Source: HGM13006 sp963650135
GTDB taxonomy: Bacteria > Bacillota > Clostridia > Oscillospirales > Oscillospiraceae
Direction: 5' to 3'
Assembly: GCA_963650135.1 (NCBI GenBank)
Contig: CAVJLG010000044.1
Location: 1-19,102, forward strand
Length of the DNA stretch: 19,102 bases
Shown one piece after another: positions 6,621 through 13,878 of the stretch. Below the pieces are notes generated by a model that did no database searches, was not told where the DNA came from, and saw nothing but the letters and a program-made list of their open reading frames with translations. Both the position numbers and the translations under genes were made by a program. Position 1 is the stretch's first letter; the number at the start of each line of letters is the position of its first letter.

Positions 6621-8624
6621 ATGAATTCACGTTACGCCCATCTGCTTTCCCCTATTCGAGTTCGGGATTTTGTTCTGAAAAACCGAATGATTAACTCACA
6701 GAGTATTTCTCAGGAGCTCCAGGGCCCTCAGATCTACCCGGATGAGCCCTATCAGCGCTATACCACTGACTACGCCAAGAATGGCGCGGCTATGGTCAAC
6801 ATCACCATCGGTTCCTGGCCCGACAGCCAGGGCTGTCACGGCCCCATGGACCAGTTTTATATGGAGGACCGAAAGGTACTCAACGCCTATGCCAAGCAAA
6901 TTGATCGGATTCACGCCTACTCCTCCTTGGTCAGCGGCAATGTTATGGTGAATTTCGGCAGGACCCAGATCTCCGAAATCCACGATCCCTCCTTGCTCAC
7001 CTTCCGAGGCGACTATGGCGGCGGCCCGGGCTTTGTATACGGTCAGCTGCCGGAGGTAACTCAGGAGCAGATGCGATCCGCCATCGCAGAGGCCACGCGC
7101 CACGCTGCGGAGATTGCTTCCATGGGGGTAGACTGTATCAACATCTACATGTCCTATCGCAGCGGCATTCTTGCCAACGCGCTGTCTCCGGCACTGAACC
7201 AGCGGCAGGATGAATACGGCGGCTGTTTGGAAAATCGCTGTCGTCTGCCTCTGGAGCTCTTTGCCTCTCTGCGTCAGGCCTTGGGAGATCACAAGCTGAT
7301 TCAGTGCCAGATTTCCGGCATTGAGGAGCCTCCCTACGGCTATACCCAGGAAGACTTCCTGTATTTCTGCGAAAAGGCTGCGGAATATGTGGATATCTTC
7401 CAGATTCGGGGCTGGGACGGCTCTACCAGCCATACCAGCACCTATAACTTCTCAGAGCATGATCCCTATTGCCTCCAGTTTGCCGCAGCCTTTAAGCAGC
7501 GGGGGATTCCGGCCCTCTGCGCTCCGGTGGGCGGATTCCAGGACCCTGACGACATGGAACGGTTTATCGCAGAAGGGAAAACGGACCTGATCTGCATGGC
7601 TCGTGGCTTTATCTGTGACCCGGAGTTTGCAAAGAAGCTCCAGCAGGGCAGGGGAGAGGATATTGTTCCCTGTATCCGCTGTGACCGGTGCCATGGCGCT
7701 GTCTGCTCGGTCAATCCCCGGATTGGCCTGAGTCACATTATGGACGACCTCTATGAGAGCCCGGAGCGGGTCAAGCGGGTGGCGGTGATTGGCGGCGGCC
7801 CCGCAGGCATGAAGGCTGCCCTGACTGCCGCCCAGCGGGGCCATCAGGTCACGCTGTTCGAGGTCCAAGATCATTTGGGCGGCCAGCTGATTCACGCAGA
7901 CTACATGGCCTTTAAGGTACCTCTGCGGCGCTATAAGGAATACCTGATTCGTCAGGTGGGCAAGGCAGGAATCCAAGTCATGCTTTCCACCCGGGCCACC
8001 CCGGAGCTGCTCCAGAGCGGCGGCTATGATGCGGTGATTGCTGCCTGCGGTGCTGCGCCGAAGCGCCTAAATATTCCTGGCGCGGACCAGGAAAACGTCT
8101 TTGCGCCCATTGATGTATTCGGTCATGAGGATGCCTTGGGGGGGACTGTGCTGGTGGTAGGCGGCGGCGAAACAGGCGCCGAAACCGCAGCCTACCTTCG
8201 GGACATTGGAAAGTCCGTCACGGTGATGACCCGGCAGAAGCGCATCTGCGACGACTATGAGAGCCACGCCGAGCGGGTGTTCCGGGAGCTTTTGGATGGA
8301 ATTCCCGTGCTGCCCCAGGCGCAGATTACGGAGATTGCCAGAACGCAGGTCCGCTACCGGGATGCCGAGGGAGCAATTAAGACCATCTCCACAGATTCTG
8401 TCGTCATGGCCTCCGGCGTTTCCCCTAATGTGGATGAGTGCATGAAGTTTGCACAGATTGCTCCGCAGTTCTTTGTCATCGGTGACAGCGACGTTAAGGT
8501 CTGCGAGCTGTTCAATCTCCACTTCATCGGCCCGGATGGGCTGAACGGCGGAAAACTGAAGGTTTATCAGCCCAATGTGCGCCATGCCACCTTCACGGCC
8601 TTCACTGCCGCTTCTCAGATTTAA
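6621..8624 (+). CDS. OYE-like flavin/4Fe-4S oxidoreductase, copy 2
   Basis: A 667-aa paralogue of the enzyme at 4605, close to it in length and motif positions. It has an OYE-like barrel (HLLSPIRVRDFVLKNRMI at the N-terminus; LNQRQDEYGGCLENR mid-barrel), the cluster Cys351/354/357/362, FAD motif VAVIGGGPAG (387-396) and NAD motif GGGETG (514-519), here with intact glycines. The barrel HGAHGY position reads YMSYRSG (176-182). Both copies share a RGWDGS-x2-H-x-S-x-YNF segment around residues 265-280. AAGGAGG (6606-6612) lies 8 bases before the ATG, a stronger site than for copy 1. It is co-transcribed with copy 1 and ends before a hairpin. The pair could act on successive intermediates, as BaiCD and BaiH do, or on two stereoisomers (inference). 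Confidence 0.88.
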   Translation: MNSRYAHLLSPIRVRDFVLKNRMINSQSISQELQGPQIYPDEPYQRYTTDYAKNGAAMVNITIGSWPDSQGCHGPMDQFYMEDRKVLNAYAKQIDRIHAYSSLVSGNVMVNFGRTQISEIHDPSLLTFRGDYGGGPGFVYGQLPEVTQEQMRSAIAEATRHAAEIASMGVDCINIYMSYRSGILANALSPALNQRQDEYGGCLENRCRLPLELFASLRQALGDHKLIQCQISGIEEPPYGYTQEDFLYFCEKAAEYVDIFQIRGWDGSTSHTSTYNFSEHDPYCLQFAAAFKQRGIPALCAPVGGFQDPDDMERFIAEGKTDLICMARGFICDPEFAKKLQQGRGEDIVPCIRCDRCHGAVCSVNPRIGLSHIMDDLYESPERVKRVAVIGGGPAGMKAALTAAQRGHQVTLFEVQDHLGGQLIHADYMAFKVPLRRYKEYLIRQVGKAGIQVMLSTRATPELLQSGGYDAVIAACGAAPKRLNIPGADQENVFAPIDVFGHEDALGGTVLVVGGGETGAETAAYLRDIGKSVTVMTRQKRICDDYESHAERVFRELLDGIPVLPQAQITEIARTQVRYRDAEGAIKTISTDSVVMASGVSPNVDECMKFAQIAPQFFVIGDSDVKVCELFNLHFIGPDGLNGGKLKVYQPNVRHATFTAFTAASQI

Positions 8625-8632
8625 GTAAAATG

Positions 8633-8667
8633 CAGCCCTGCCGAGCCTTCCGGACCCGGCGGGGCTG
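8633..8667 (+). terminator. Terminator-like hairpin after the oxidoreductase pair
   Basis: CAGCCCTGCCG (8633-8643) pairs with 8657-8667 over 11 bp with one G-U; the loop is 13 bases. The T-rich tail (TAATCGTTTTA) is a few bases delayed, so termination may be partial. It separates the operon starting at 2756 from the MFS promoter. Confidence 0.6.
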
Positions 8668-8756
8668 TAATCGTTTTATGCGGAAATTTGACGGCTGCCA
8701 GGCGTTTGCACATTATAAAAAGCTGCTTTGCTTCCGTAGATTTTCACGGATTCTGA

Positions 8757-8785
8757 TTGCACCCAGGCTTTTGTGCTGGTATGAT
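8757..8785 (+). promoter_or_regulatory. Promoter of the MFS-AraC operon
   Basis: TTGCAC (8757-8762), 17 bases, then TATGAT (8780-8785) gives a clear sigma-A-type promoter 29 bases before the ATG. A small inverted repeat, TCCGT (8733-8737) with ACGGA (8746-8750), lies just upstream of the -35 and could be a regulator site. Confidence 0.65.
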
Positions 8786-8814
8786 ATAGAAAACAATCGG
8801 ATGGAGGCAAATTC

Positions 8815-9978
8815 ATGTTTCATCTGCTGCTCGTTATCATCTATCTGTCCTTTATCAGCCTGGGACTGCCGGATTCTCTGTTGGGTTCCGCCTGGCCCAC
8901 GATGTATCCCCAACTTGGAGTGCCGGTATCCTATGCGGGCATGATCTCTATGATTATTGCCCTGGGGACCATTATCTCCAGTCTACAGAGTGACCGGCTT
9001 ACCCGTGCCTTAGGCACCGGAAAAGTCACAGCCATCAGCGTTGCCATGACTGCAGCGGCATTGTTTGGGTTCTCTGTAAGCCATTCCTTTTGGCAGCTGT
9101 GCCTCTGGGCCATTCCCTATGGGCTGGGGGCCGGAAGTGTGGACGCTTCCCTCAATAACTATGTGGCCCTCCACTATGAGAGCAAGCATATGAGCTGGCT
9201 TCACTGCATGTGGGGTGTGGGTGCTTCCGCCGGGCCATACATTATGGGCTATGTGATGACTGGCGGCGGCAGCTGGGGCGCCGGGTATCGGGCGATTTCT
9301 ATCATTCAGATTTTTCTGACCGTGATCCTATTTTTCAGTCTGCCCCTCTGGAAGGGCCGTCCCCAAGCATCGGATACCTCGGATAATGAAACGGAGTCGA
9401 AGGCTCTTTCTTTGAAGGAGGCCATTCGGCTCCCGGGCGTCAAGGAGGTACTGCTCTGCTTCTTCTGTTACTGCGCCCTGGAGCAGACCACCGGACTTTG
9501 GGCCAGCAGCTATCTGACTCTCCACAAGGGCATGGCGCCGGAGACTGCCGCCAGCTTTGCCAGCATGTTTTTCATCGGCATCACCGTTGGCCGGGCCATC
9601 AGCGGGTTTTTAACGCTGCGGCTCAGCGATACCCAGATGATCCGGCTGGGCCAAATTCTCATTGGCTGCGGCATCGTCGTATTACTGCTGCCTATGGGCG
9701 CAGAGACGGCGCTGGTGGGCTTTGTACTGATCGGACTGGGCTGCGCCCCCATCTATCCCTGCATCATCCATTCTACTCCGGGCCACTTTGGGGCGGATCG
9801 TTCTCAGGCCATCATTGGGATTCAGATGGCCTGCGCCTATGTGGGTACCTGTGTGATGCCGCCTGTTTTCGGGCTGATTGCGGGGCATATCACCGTGGCC
9901 CTATTGCCGGTATATCTGCTGGTGATTTTGGGGTTGATGGCAGCGATGCACGAGCTACTGCTGCGGAGGTTGAGGTAA
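8815..9978 (+). CDS. Major facilitator superfamily transporter
   Basis: A 387-aa integral membrane protein with about 12 hydrophobic helices and a charged central loop (around residues 180-205). The N-terminus reads MFHLLLVIIYLSFISLGLPD. A degenerate MFS motif A (SDRLTRALG) follows the second helix, and GLGAGSVDASLNNYVALHY and HCMWGVGASAGPYIMG are typical of sugar/fucose-permease-like MFS proteins in Firmicutes. Substrate and direction cannot be read. GGAGG (8803-8807) is 7 bases before the ATG. An AraC regulator starts 4 bases after the stop, so the two genes form one unit. By position between the reductases and the NTF2-like genes it may import the substrate or export the product of the pathway, as BaiG does for bile acids (inference). 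Confidence 0.85.
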   Translation: MFHLLLVIIYLSFISLGLPDSLLGSAWPTMYPQLGVPVSYAGMISMIIALGTIISSLQSDRLTRALGTGKVTAISVAMTAAALFGFSVSHSFWQLCLWAIPYGLGAGSVDASLNNYVALHYESKHMSWLHCMWGVGASAGPYIMGYVMTGGGSWGAGYRAISIIQIFLTVILFFSLPLWKGRPQASDTSDNETESKALSLKEAIRLPGVKEVLLCFFCYCALEQTTGLWASSYLTLHKGMAPETAASFASMFFIGITVGRAISGFLTLRLSDTQMIRLGQILIGCGIVVLLLPMGAETALVGFVLIGLGCAPIYPCIIHSTPGHFGADRSQAIIGIQMACAYVGTCVMPPVFGLIAGHITVALLPVYLLVILGLMAAMHELLLRRLR

Positions 9979-9982
9979 GATA

Positions 9983-11227
9983 ATGGAACTTTCACAATGT
10001 ATTTTTACAACCGGACCAAGGACGGATTCCTTTCCCAACCCCATTCGGGCGAAAAGCGCCTTGGACGAGCTGTTCACCCACTCCGACGGCGTATCGGAGC
10101 CGTTCTTTGCAGAACTGGAGGACTTGGGCATCCGGCTGCCCGCACCGCCTCTGCGGGTGGTGAGCCTGGTGCCTGGAAGAAGTACAGAGCCCTTTACCCT
10201 TGCTGCGGCAGAGCGGTTTGCGGAGGATATGCGGGAAAAACTCCAAAGCGCCATTTCAGCCCAGGGCATCTTTTACTACGTCAGCGGGCGAATTCAGGGG
10301 GCTGTCTCTGTAAAGGGGCCGGAGGAAATGCGAAACCTTTATACGGCGCTGGATCAGATGATTCGTCGGGAGCCCGAGGCAACCCGACCCCATGCGGCTG
10401 TCAGTAACCCCTATGACGCTATCTCCGGCATCAGCCGAGCCTGCGATGAGAATCAGGAGGCCCACCGGTTCGAACGGTTCCTTCGAAAGCCCATCGACGT
10501 ACTGCTTCAGTCCGGAGATTTCTGGATTCACGGCGTCACCGAGCCCCAATATGAGGACGAGGATGTATTCGGGAAGCTCTCCCAGGGAATCTGTAATGCG
10601 CTGGCGGCCCAGGACCCGGACCGCGCCCATCGGCTGCTGGACGAAGCGCTGGATTTTATGGTGGATCGGTTTCCAAGAGTGTCCGGGGTCCACATGCGGG
10701 CGCTGCGGTTTTGCCATGCCCTGGAGATGACCCTGGTGGGGGCGGACCTGATTGACCGGCTGTTTGTCCAGGAAAATCACCTGCTCCAGGACGTGATTGA
10801 GGCGGACAACGAGGAGCTGCTCCGCAAGACATTCCACCACAAGCTGGAGGCCATTGACCTCTATGCCCAGTCCCGGAAGCAGCTTCGGCATGGAGCGCTG
10901 ATGCGCCGAGTGGCTTCCTATATTGACGCCAATCTCACCGACGCCCAGCTGTCTCTGCCTGCCATTGCCGAAAGCTTTGGCATGTCCGACGAAAAGCTCT
11001 CCGCCGCCTTTCGGAGCTATTATCAGGAGACGGTTCCGAATTTCATCCATCGCCGCCGGGTGGACTACATCAAAAAACAGCTGCTGGAGACGAAAACGCC
11101 CGTCCGGGAGCTTGCCATAGAGGCCGGTTATGTCAGCCTTGCCACCATGAACCGGGCCTTTTACCGGCTGGAGGGCGTGTATCCGGGGCAGTACCGGAGT
11201 AAATACCGGGCGCTGCGGGAGCCGTAA
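9983..11227 (+). CDS. AraC-family transcription regulator
   Basis: A 414-aa cytosolic regulator. Residues ~307-410 form the AraC double helix-turn-helix, with LSLPAIAESFGMSDEKLSAA in the first motif and VRELAIEAGYVSLATMNRAF in the second, ending YPGQYRSKYR. The N-terminal 300 residues are not a recognisable cupin or receiver and may sense a ligand. A segment FYYVSGRIQGAVSVKG around residue 95 is predicted to be beta-rich. Two overlapping ribosome sites, GGAGG (9965-9969) and GAGG (9972-9975), lie inside the end of the MFS gene, and the ATG comes 4 bases after its stop, so expression is coupled to the transporter. It is followed by a strong terminator. Likely targets are its own operon or the neighbouring NTF2-like operon (inference). 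Confidence 0.83.
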   Translation: MELSQCIFTTGPRTDSFPNPIRAKSALDELFTHSDGVSEPFFAELEDLGIRLPAPPLRVVSLVPGRSTEPFTLAAAERFAEDMREKLQSAISAQGIFYYVSGRIQGAVSVKGPEEMRNLYTALDQMIRREPEATRPHAAVSNPYDAISGISRACDENQEAHRFERFLRKPIDVLLQSGDFWIHGVTEPQYEDEDVFGKLSQGICNALAAQDPDRAHRLLDEALDFMVDRFPRVSGVHMRALRFCHALEMTLVGADLIDRLFVQENHLLQDVIEADNEELLRKTFHHKLEAIDLYAQSRKQLRHGALMRRVASYIDANLTDAQLSLPAIAESFGMSDEKLSAAFRSYYQETVPNFIHRRRVDYIKKQLLETKTPVRELAIEAGYVSLATMNRAFYRLEGVYPGQYRSKYRALREP

Positions 11228-11247
11228 CGATTCGATACCGTGAATAC

Positions 11248-11297
11248 TGAGCCGTCTGCGAAGGAACTTCTTCGTGGGCGGCTCATCTCATTTTCTG
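11248..11297 (+). terminator. Intrinsic terminator after the AraC gene
   Basis: A 16-bp stem with three G-U pairs (11248-11263 with 11270-11285) encloses a 6-base loop and is followed by a TCTCATTTTCTG tail. It closes the MFS-AraC unit. Confidence 0.7.
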
Positions 11298-11325
11298 TCC
11301 AGACTGATCATCTGCCCGAAACCCA

Positions 11326-11354
11326 TTTACTTTTTGAGTTCAAACTTTTACACT
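11326..11354 (+). promoter_or_regulatory. Putative promoter of the NTF2-like trio with internal palindrome
   Basis: TTTACT (11326-11331), 17 bases, then TACACT (11349-11354), 43 bases before the ATG at 11398. The spacer contains a perfect 12-base palindrome, TTTGA-GT-TCAAA (11333-11344), in the position of a repressor operator. Both hexamers match the consensus only partly. Confidence 0.4.
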
Positions 11355-11397
11355 GGGGTTATCCAATCCATACGAGCAAAGAAAGCGAGGCTGAGTC

Positions 11398-12144
11398 ATG
11401 AACGCATACACAAGCGAGCAGCTGGTCGGCATTTTTGAGGACCAGCGGGACCTGAAGAACCTCATGGGCAAGCTCTGCTATACCATTCTGCTGAAGCAGG
11501 AGGATCAGATGCTCTCCCGGTTCTGGTCCGCCCGGGAGGATATCTGCCTGGGCACCAATCAGGGCTGGTACCTGGGCCGGGAGGCCGTGGGCGGCTACTA
11601 TGCTGCTGCATACCGGCACACTGCCGAGGCTACGGAATTTTTGAAAAAGGCCTTCCCGGACCGGATGAACAAGCTCACCGAGCAGGAGCAGTTCGGCGCG
11701 GGCTCCATGGATGTTAAGCCCATGGATACGGCGGTCATTGAGATTGCCGGAGACGGCGAGAGTGCCCGGGGCATTTGGTATTCCCGGGGTACCTACAACG
11801 ATCTTACGCCCCAGGGCCCGCTGGCCTTTTGGGAGCTGGGCGTTTATGCCTGTGATTTCGTCCGTGAAAACGGCCAGTGGAAGGTGCTAAATCTCCTGAA
11901 CCTTACGGATATCCACATTCCCGGCGGCAGAAGCTGGGGCGATCCCAAGCCGGAGCCCTTCCCGGATTTGCCGGAATTCGCCGGTGCCGCCCCCTTTACC
12001 GCGCCGGAGCCTACGGTTCCGCAGGTGCTGCGAGAGGCTTATTATCCCGGCCGTCCCTTTGCACCCCTACCGGAGCCTCCGGTGCCCTATGAAACCCTCA
12101 GCGAAACCTTCTCCTATGGCTATCGAAAGGAGGCTGCCGTATGA
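11398..12144 (+). CDS. NTF2/SnoaL-like protein 1 of the coupled trio
   Basis: A 248-aa cytosolic protein with one NTF2-like (SnoaL_4-type) alpha+beta domain over about residues 8-175. Markers are the N-terminal helix RDLKNLMGK (17-25), the strand motif IEIAGDGESARGIWYS (114-129) and DFVRENGQWKV (153-163), all shared with the other three copies in the window. The fold is used by BaiE, scytalone dehydratase and ketosteroid isomerase, so dehydration or isomerisation is plausible, but Leu26 replaces the Tyr that follows GK in BaiE and no His precedes the DGESARG strand. This copy may therefore be non-catalytic or have another chemistry. It has a C-terminal extension ending PEPPVPYETL (225-234). 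The ribosome site GAGG (11387-11390) is 7 bases upstream. Its TGA overlaps the next ATG. Confidence 0.75.
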   Translation: MNAYTSEQLVGIFEDQRDLKNLMGKLCYTILLKQEDQMLSRFWSAREDICLGTNQGWYLGREAVGGYYAAAYRHTAEATEFLKKAFPDRMNKLTEQEQFGAGSMDVKPMDTAVIEIAGDGESARGIWYSRGTYNDLTPQGPLAFWELGVYACDFVRENGQWKVLNLLNLTDIHIPGGRSWGDPKPEPFPDLPEFAGAAPFTAPEPTVPQVLREAYYPGRPFAPLPEPPVPYETLSETFSYGYRKEAAV

Positions 12145-12914
12145 ATTACTATGAGGAAAAGCAGTATACCGATGACGAGCTGATCGTCCGTATTATGGAC
12201 AAAGAGGCCATCAAGAAGCTCATGGCCCGGCGCGCCTTCTATTATGCCAATAACCAGCGCCGGAGAGAGCTGGACGAGCTCTGGGTTTCCACCCGGGAGT
12301 ATCGGGACAGCGCCTCCTATGGCCGCAACTGGGGCTATTATGTGGGCATGGATTCCATCGCAAACTACTATGTACTGGAGCATACGAAGAAGCAGTATGC
12401 GGATCTGGAGGCCATTCATCAGAACAACCCCGCCATTCCAGTGGACAATCTGCATCTGGGCCTGGGCTGCACCGCCTTCCACACCGTGACCACGCCCATG
12501 CTCTACATTGCCGGAGACGGCAAGACCGCCCGGGGACTTTGGTATTCCGCCGGTCAGGAAACCATTATGCAGGCTGACGGCACCGCAAAGGCCTACTGGA
12601 CCATGGACAATATGTCCGCGGACTTTGTAAAGGAAAACGGCAGCTGGAAGATCTGGCACCTGGTGGTGTGCAGTGATTTCTTTGTGGAGGCCGGGACGGA
12701 CTTTAAGACCGGTTCTTTGGAGCCGCTGACTGCACCGGACCCCTTCCGGGATGAATTTGGCACCCCGGATATCCCCATGACCGTCCACAATCCCCGCTAT
12801 AATCTCTCGGATAACTACCCGCCCATGCCCTTGCCCTATGACACCTATACCGTGGCGGGCAGTCTGGCTCCGGAGGGTCATCCCAACTATAAGAAGGAGG
12901 TCGTGAAGAGATGA
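12141..12914 (+). CDS. NTF2/SnoaL-like protein 2 of the coupled trio
   Basis: A 257-aa paralogue of its neighbours. The NTF2-like core covers about residues 18-180: IKKLMARRAFYY (24-35), AFHTVTTPMLYIAGDGKTARG (113 on, with His114), and DFVKENGSWKIWH (161-173). A long C-terminal tail contains PMPLPYDTY (228-236). His114 is a candidate active-site base by position relative to the DGKTARG strand, but the BaiE-type Tyr after GK is an Arg here. The ATG overlaps the preceding stop codon (ATGA, 12141-12144), with AAGGAGG (12127-12133) inside the upstream gene. This arrangement is typical of translational coupling and roughly equal subunit amounts. Confidence 0.77.
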   Translation: MNYYEEKQYTDDELIVRIMDKEAIKKLMARRAFYYANNQRRRELDELWVSTREYRDSASYGRNWGYYVGMDSIANYYVLEHTKKQYADLEAIHQNNPAIPVDNLHLGLGCTAFHTVTTPMLYIAGDGKTARGLWYSAGQETIMQADGTAKAYWTMDNMSADFVKENGSWKIWHLVVCSDFFVEAGTDFKTGSLEPLTAPDPFRDEFGTPDIPMTVHNPRYNLSDNYPPMPLPYDTYTVAGSLAPEGHPNYKKEVVKR

Positions 12915-13753
12915 AGACACATCTGAGCCTGCACCAGCGGATTCATAATGCCGACGGCAGCCAGCAGATTGAGAATCTAAAGGCCATCCACGCCTATACC
13001 CATGCTCGGAACTGGCCGGTGGAGGAGTGGGACAACATCTGGGACCTGTCCGACGACTGCTCCTGGGCCCATGGCTTTGGTCGCTGGAGAGGCGGCTATA
13101 AAGTCTACCTGAACTCCGTTACCGAATGGGATATTCCCACCTTTACCAACTATATGAAGCTCTATAAGCTGTACCCGGATGTTATGGGCATGGACCCCCG
13201 GCCCCTGAACTTCTCCCCGGTGCACAATCTCTCCAGCGATGTCATTGAGGTGGCGGACGACGGACGCTCTGCCCGTGGCGCGTTCCTGACCCCCGGCAAC
13301 ATCTATGAATATCTGAAGCCCCAGCAGCGCCGCCGGGCCATCTTTATGTGGGAGCGCTATGGCGCGGACTTTGTTTGCGACGAAAACGGACACTGGAAGT
13401 ATCTCCATGAGCATGTCTGCCCGGATTTCCAGGGCAACTATGACAACGTGAACTGGGGCCTGGAGGTCTATCAGGTGGCCACAGATCCCAACCATCGGAA
13501 CTCCGCTGCGCCTCCCCCGGACGCGGATTCTGCGGGCCACCCCGATGGCGTTAATGCATCCGGTGCCGCACCTGAGGGTCCTCCTCCGGATGCCGGCGGC
13601 CCCAGAGATATGATGCTGGACGATCCCGGCCCCCTGCACAAGGAGTATGAGTTCCTGATGCCCATTCAGAACACCTGCCCTTGGCCGGAGCCCTACGCCA
13701 CGCTGGACAACGACAACACCTATACGCCGTTCATTGGGAAGGATCGGCTATGA
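12911..13753 (+). CDS. NTF2/SnoaL-like protein 3 of the coupled trio, with Pro/Gly-rich insert
   Basis: A 280-aa protein and the most divergent of the four. The NTF2-like core shows VHNLSSDVIEVADDGRSARG (104 on, with His105) and ADFVCDENGHWKYLHEH (152-168). Trp residues cluster at the N-terminus (W35, W40, W44, W52, W59), suggesting an aromatic pocket or interface. Residues 198-232 are a low-complexity Pro/Gly/Ala/Asp insert absent from the paralogues. The C-terminus again carries the shared motif, here PWPEPYATL (257-265). The ATG overlaps the previous stop (ATGA, 12911-12914), with GGAGG (12896-12900) 10 bases upstream. No terminator separates it from the lipoprotein gene at 13879, so some readthrough is likely. 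Confidence 0.74.
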   Translation: MKTHLSLHQRIHNADGSQQIENLKAIHAYTHARNWPVEEWDNIWDLSDDCSWAHGFGRWRGGYKVYLNSVTEWDIPTFTNYMKLYKLYPDVMGMDPRPLNFSPVHNLSSDVIEVADDGRSARGAFLTPGNIYEYLKPQQRRRAIFMWERYGADFVCDENGHWKYLHEHVCPDFQGNYDNVNWGLEVYQVATDPNHRNSAAPPPDADSAGHPDGVNASGAAPEGPPPDAGGPRDMMLDDPGPLHKEYEFLMPIQNTCPWPEPYATLDNDNTYTPFIGKDRL

Positions 13754-13754
13754 A

Positions 13755-13778
13755 CATCATTCCTTTGAAGGAATGATG
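13755..13778 (+). promoter_or_regulatory. LysR-type operator, copy A (perfect 24-base palindrome)
   Basis: Two 11-base arms, CATCATTCCTT and AAGGAATGATG, flank a central TG. The core ATTCC-N6-GGAAT contains T-N11-A, the LysR-family recognition pattern. It is centred about 64 bases before the predicted transcript start for the gene at 13879, the usual position for a LysR recognition site, and begins one base after the preceding stop codon. A near-identical copy lies next to the LysR gene at 16699. Confidence 0.8.
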
Positions 13779-13811
13779 CCTTGAAACTTCGCTATTTTTC
13801 TATTTCCGTCC

Positions 13812-13826
13812 GCTATGGTATCATGG
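13812..13826 (+). promoter_or_regulatory. Promoter core before the second lipoprotein gene
   Basis: GCTATGGTATCATGG is identical to 16753-16767. The likely -10 is TATCAT (13819-13824). The -35 position (13796-13801) reads TTTTCT, a poor match, which fits LysR-dependent activation. The core starts 36 bases after the 18-base operator palindrome, the same distance as in copy B. Confidence 0.7.
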
Positions 13827-13878
13827 CAATGGGAACGCAGTGGATACTGCAAATCAGCAATACGGAAGGAGAAGCACA

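Noticed and set aside
11398..13753. Assigning the trio as confirmed bile-acid dehydratases
   Set aside because: The BaiE-type Tyr is missing in all three and overall similarity is at fold level only. NTF2-like domains serve many roles.
13755..13778. The palindrome after the NTF2-like trio as a terminator
   Set aside because: The central spacer is only 2 bases and no T-run follows. The matching copy beside the LysR gene, with the same downstream promoter spacing, makes an operator far more likely.
13840..13878. Upstream GTG start for the second lipoprotein
   Set aside because: It has no ribosome site, and it would put 13 charged and polar residues before an otherwise normal lipoprotein signal peptide.
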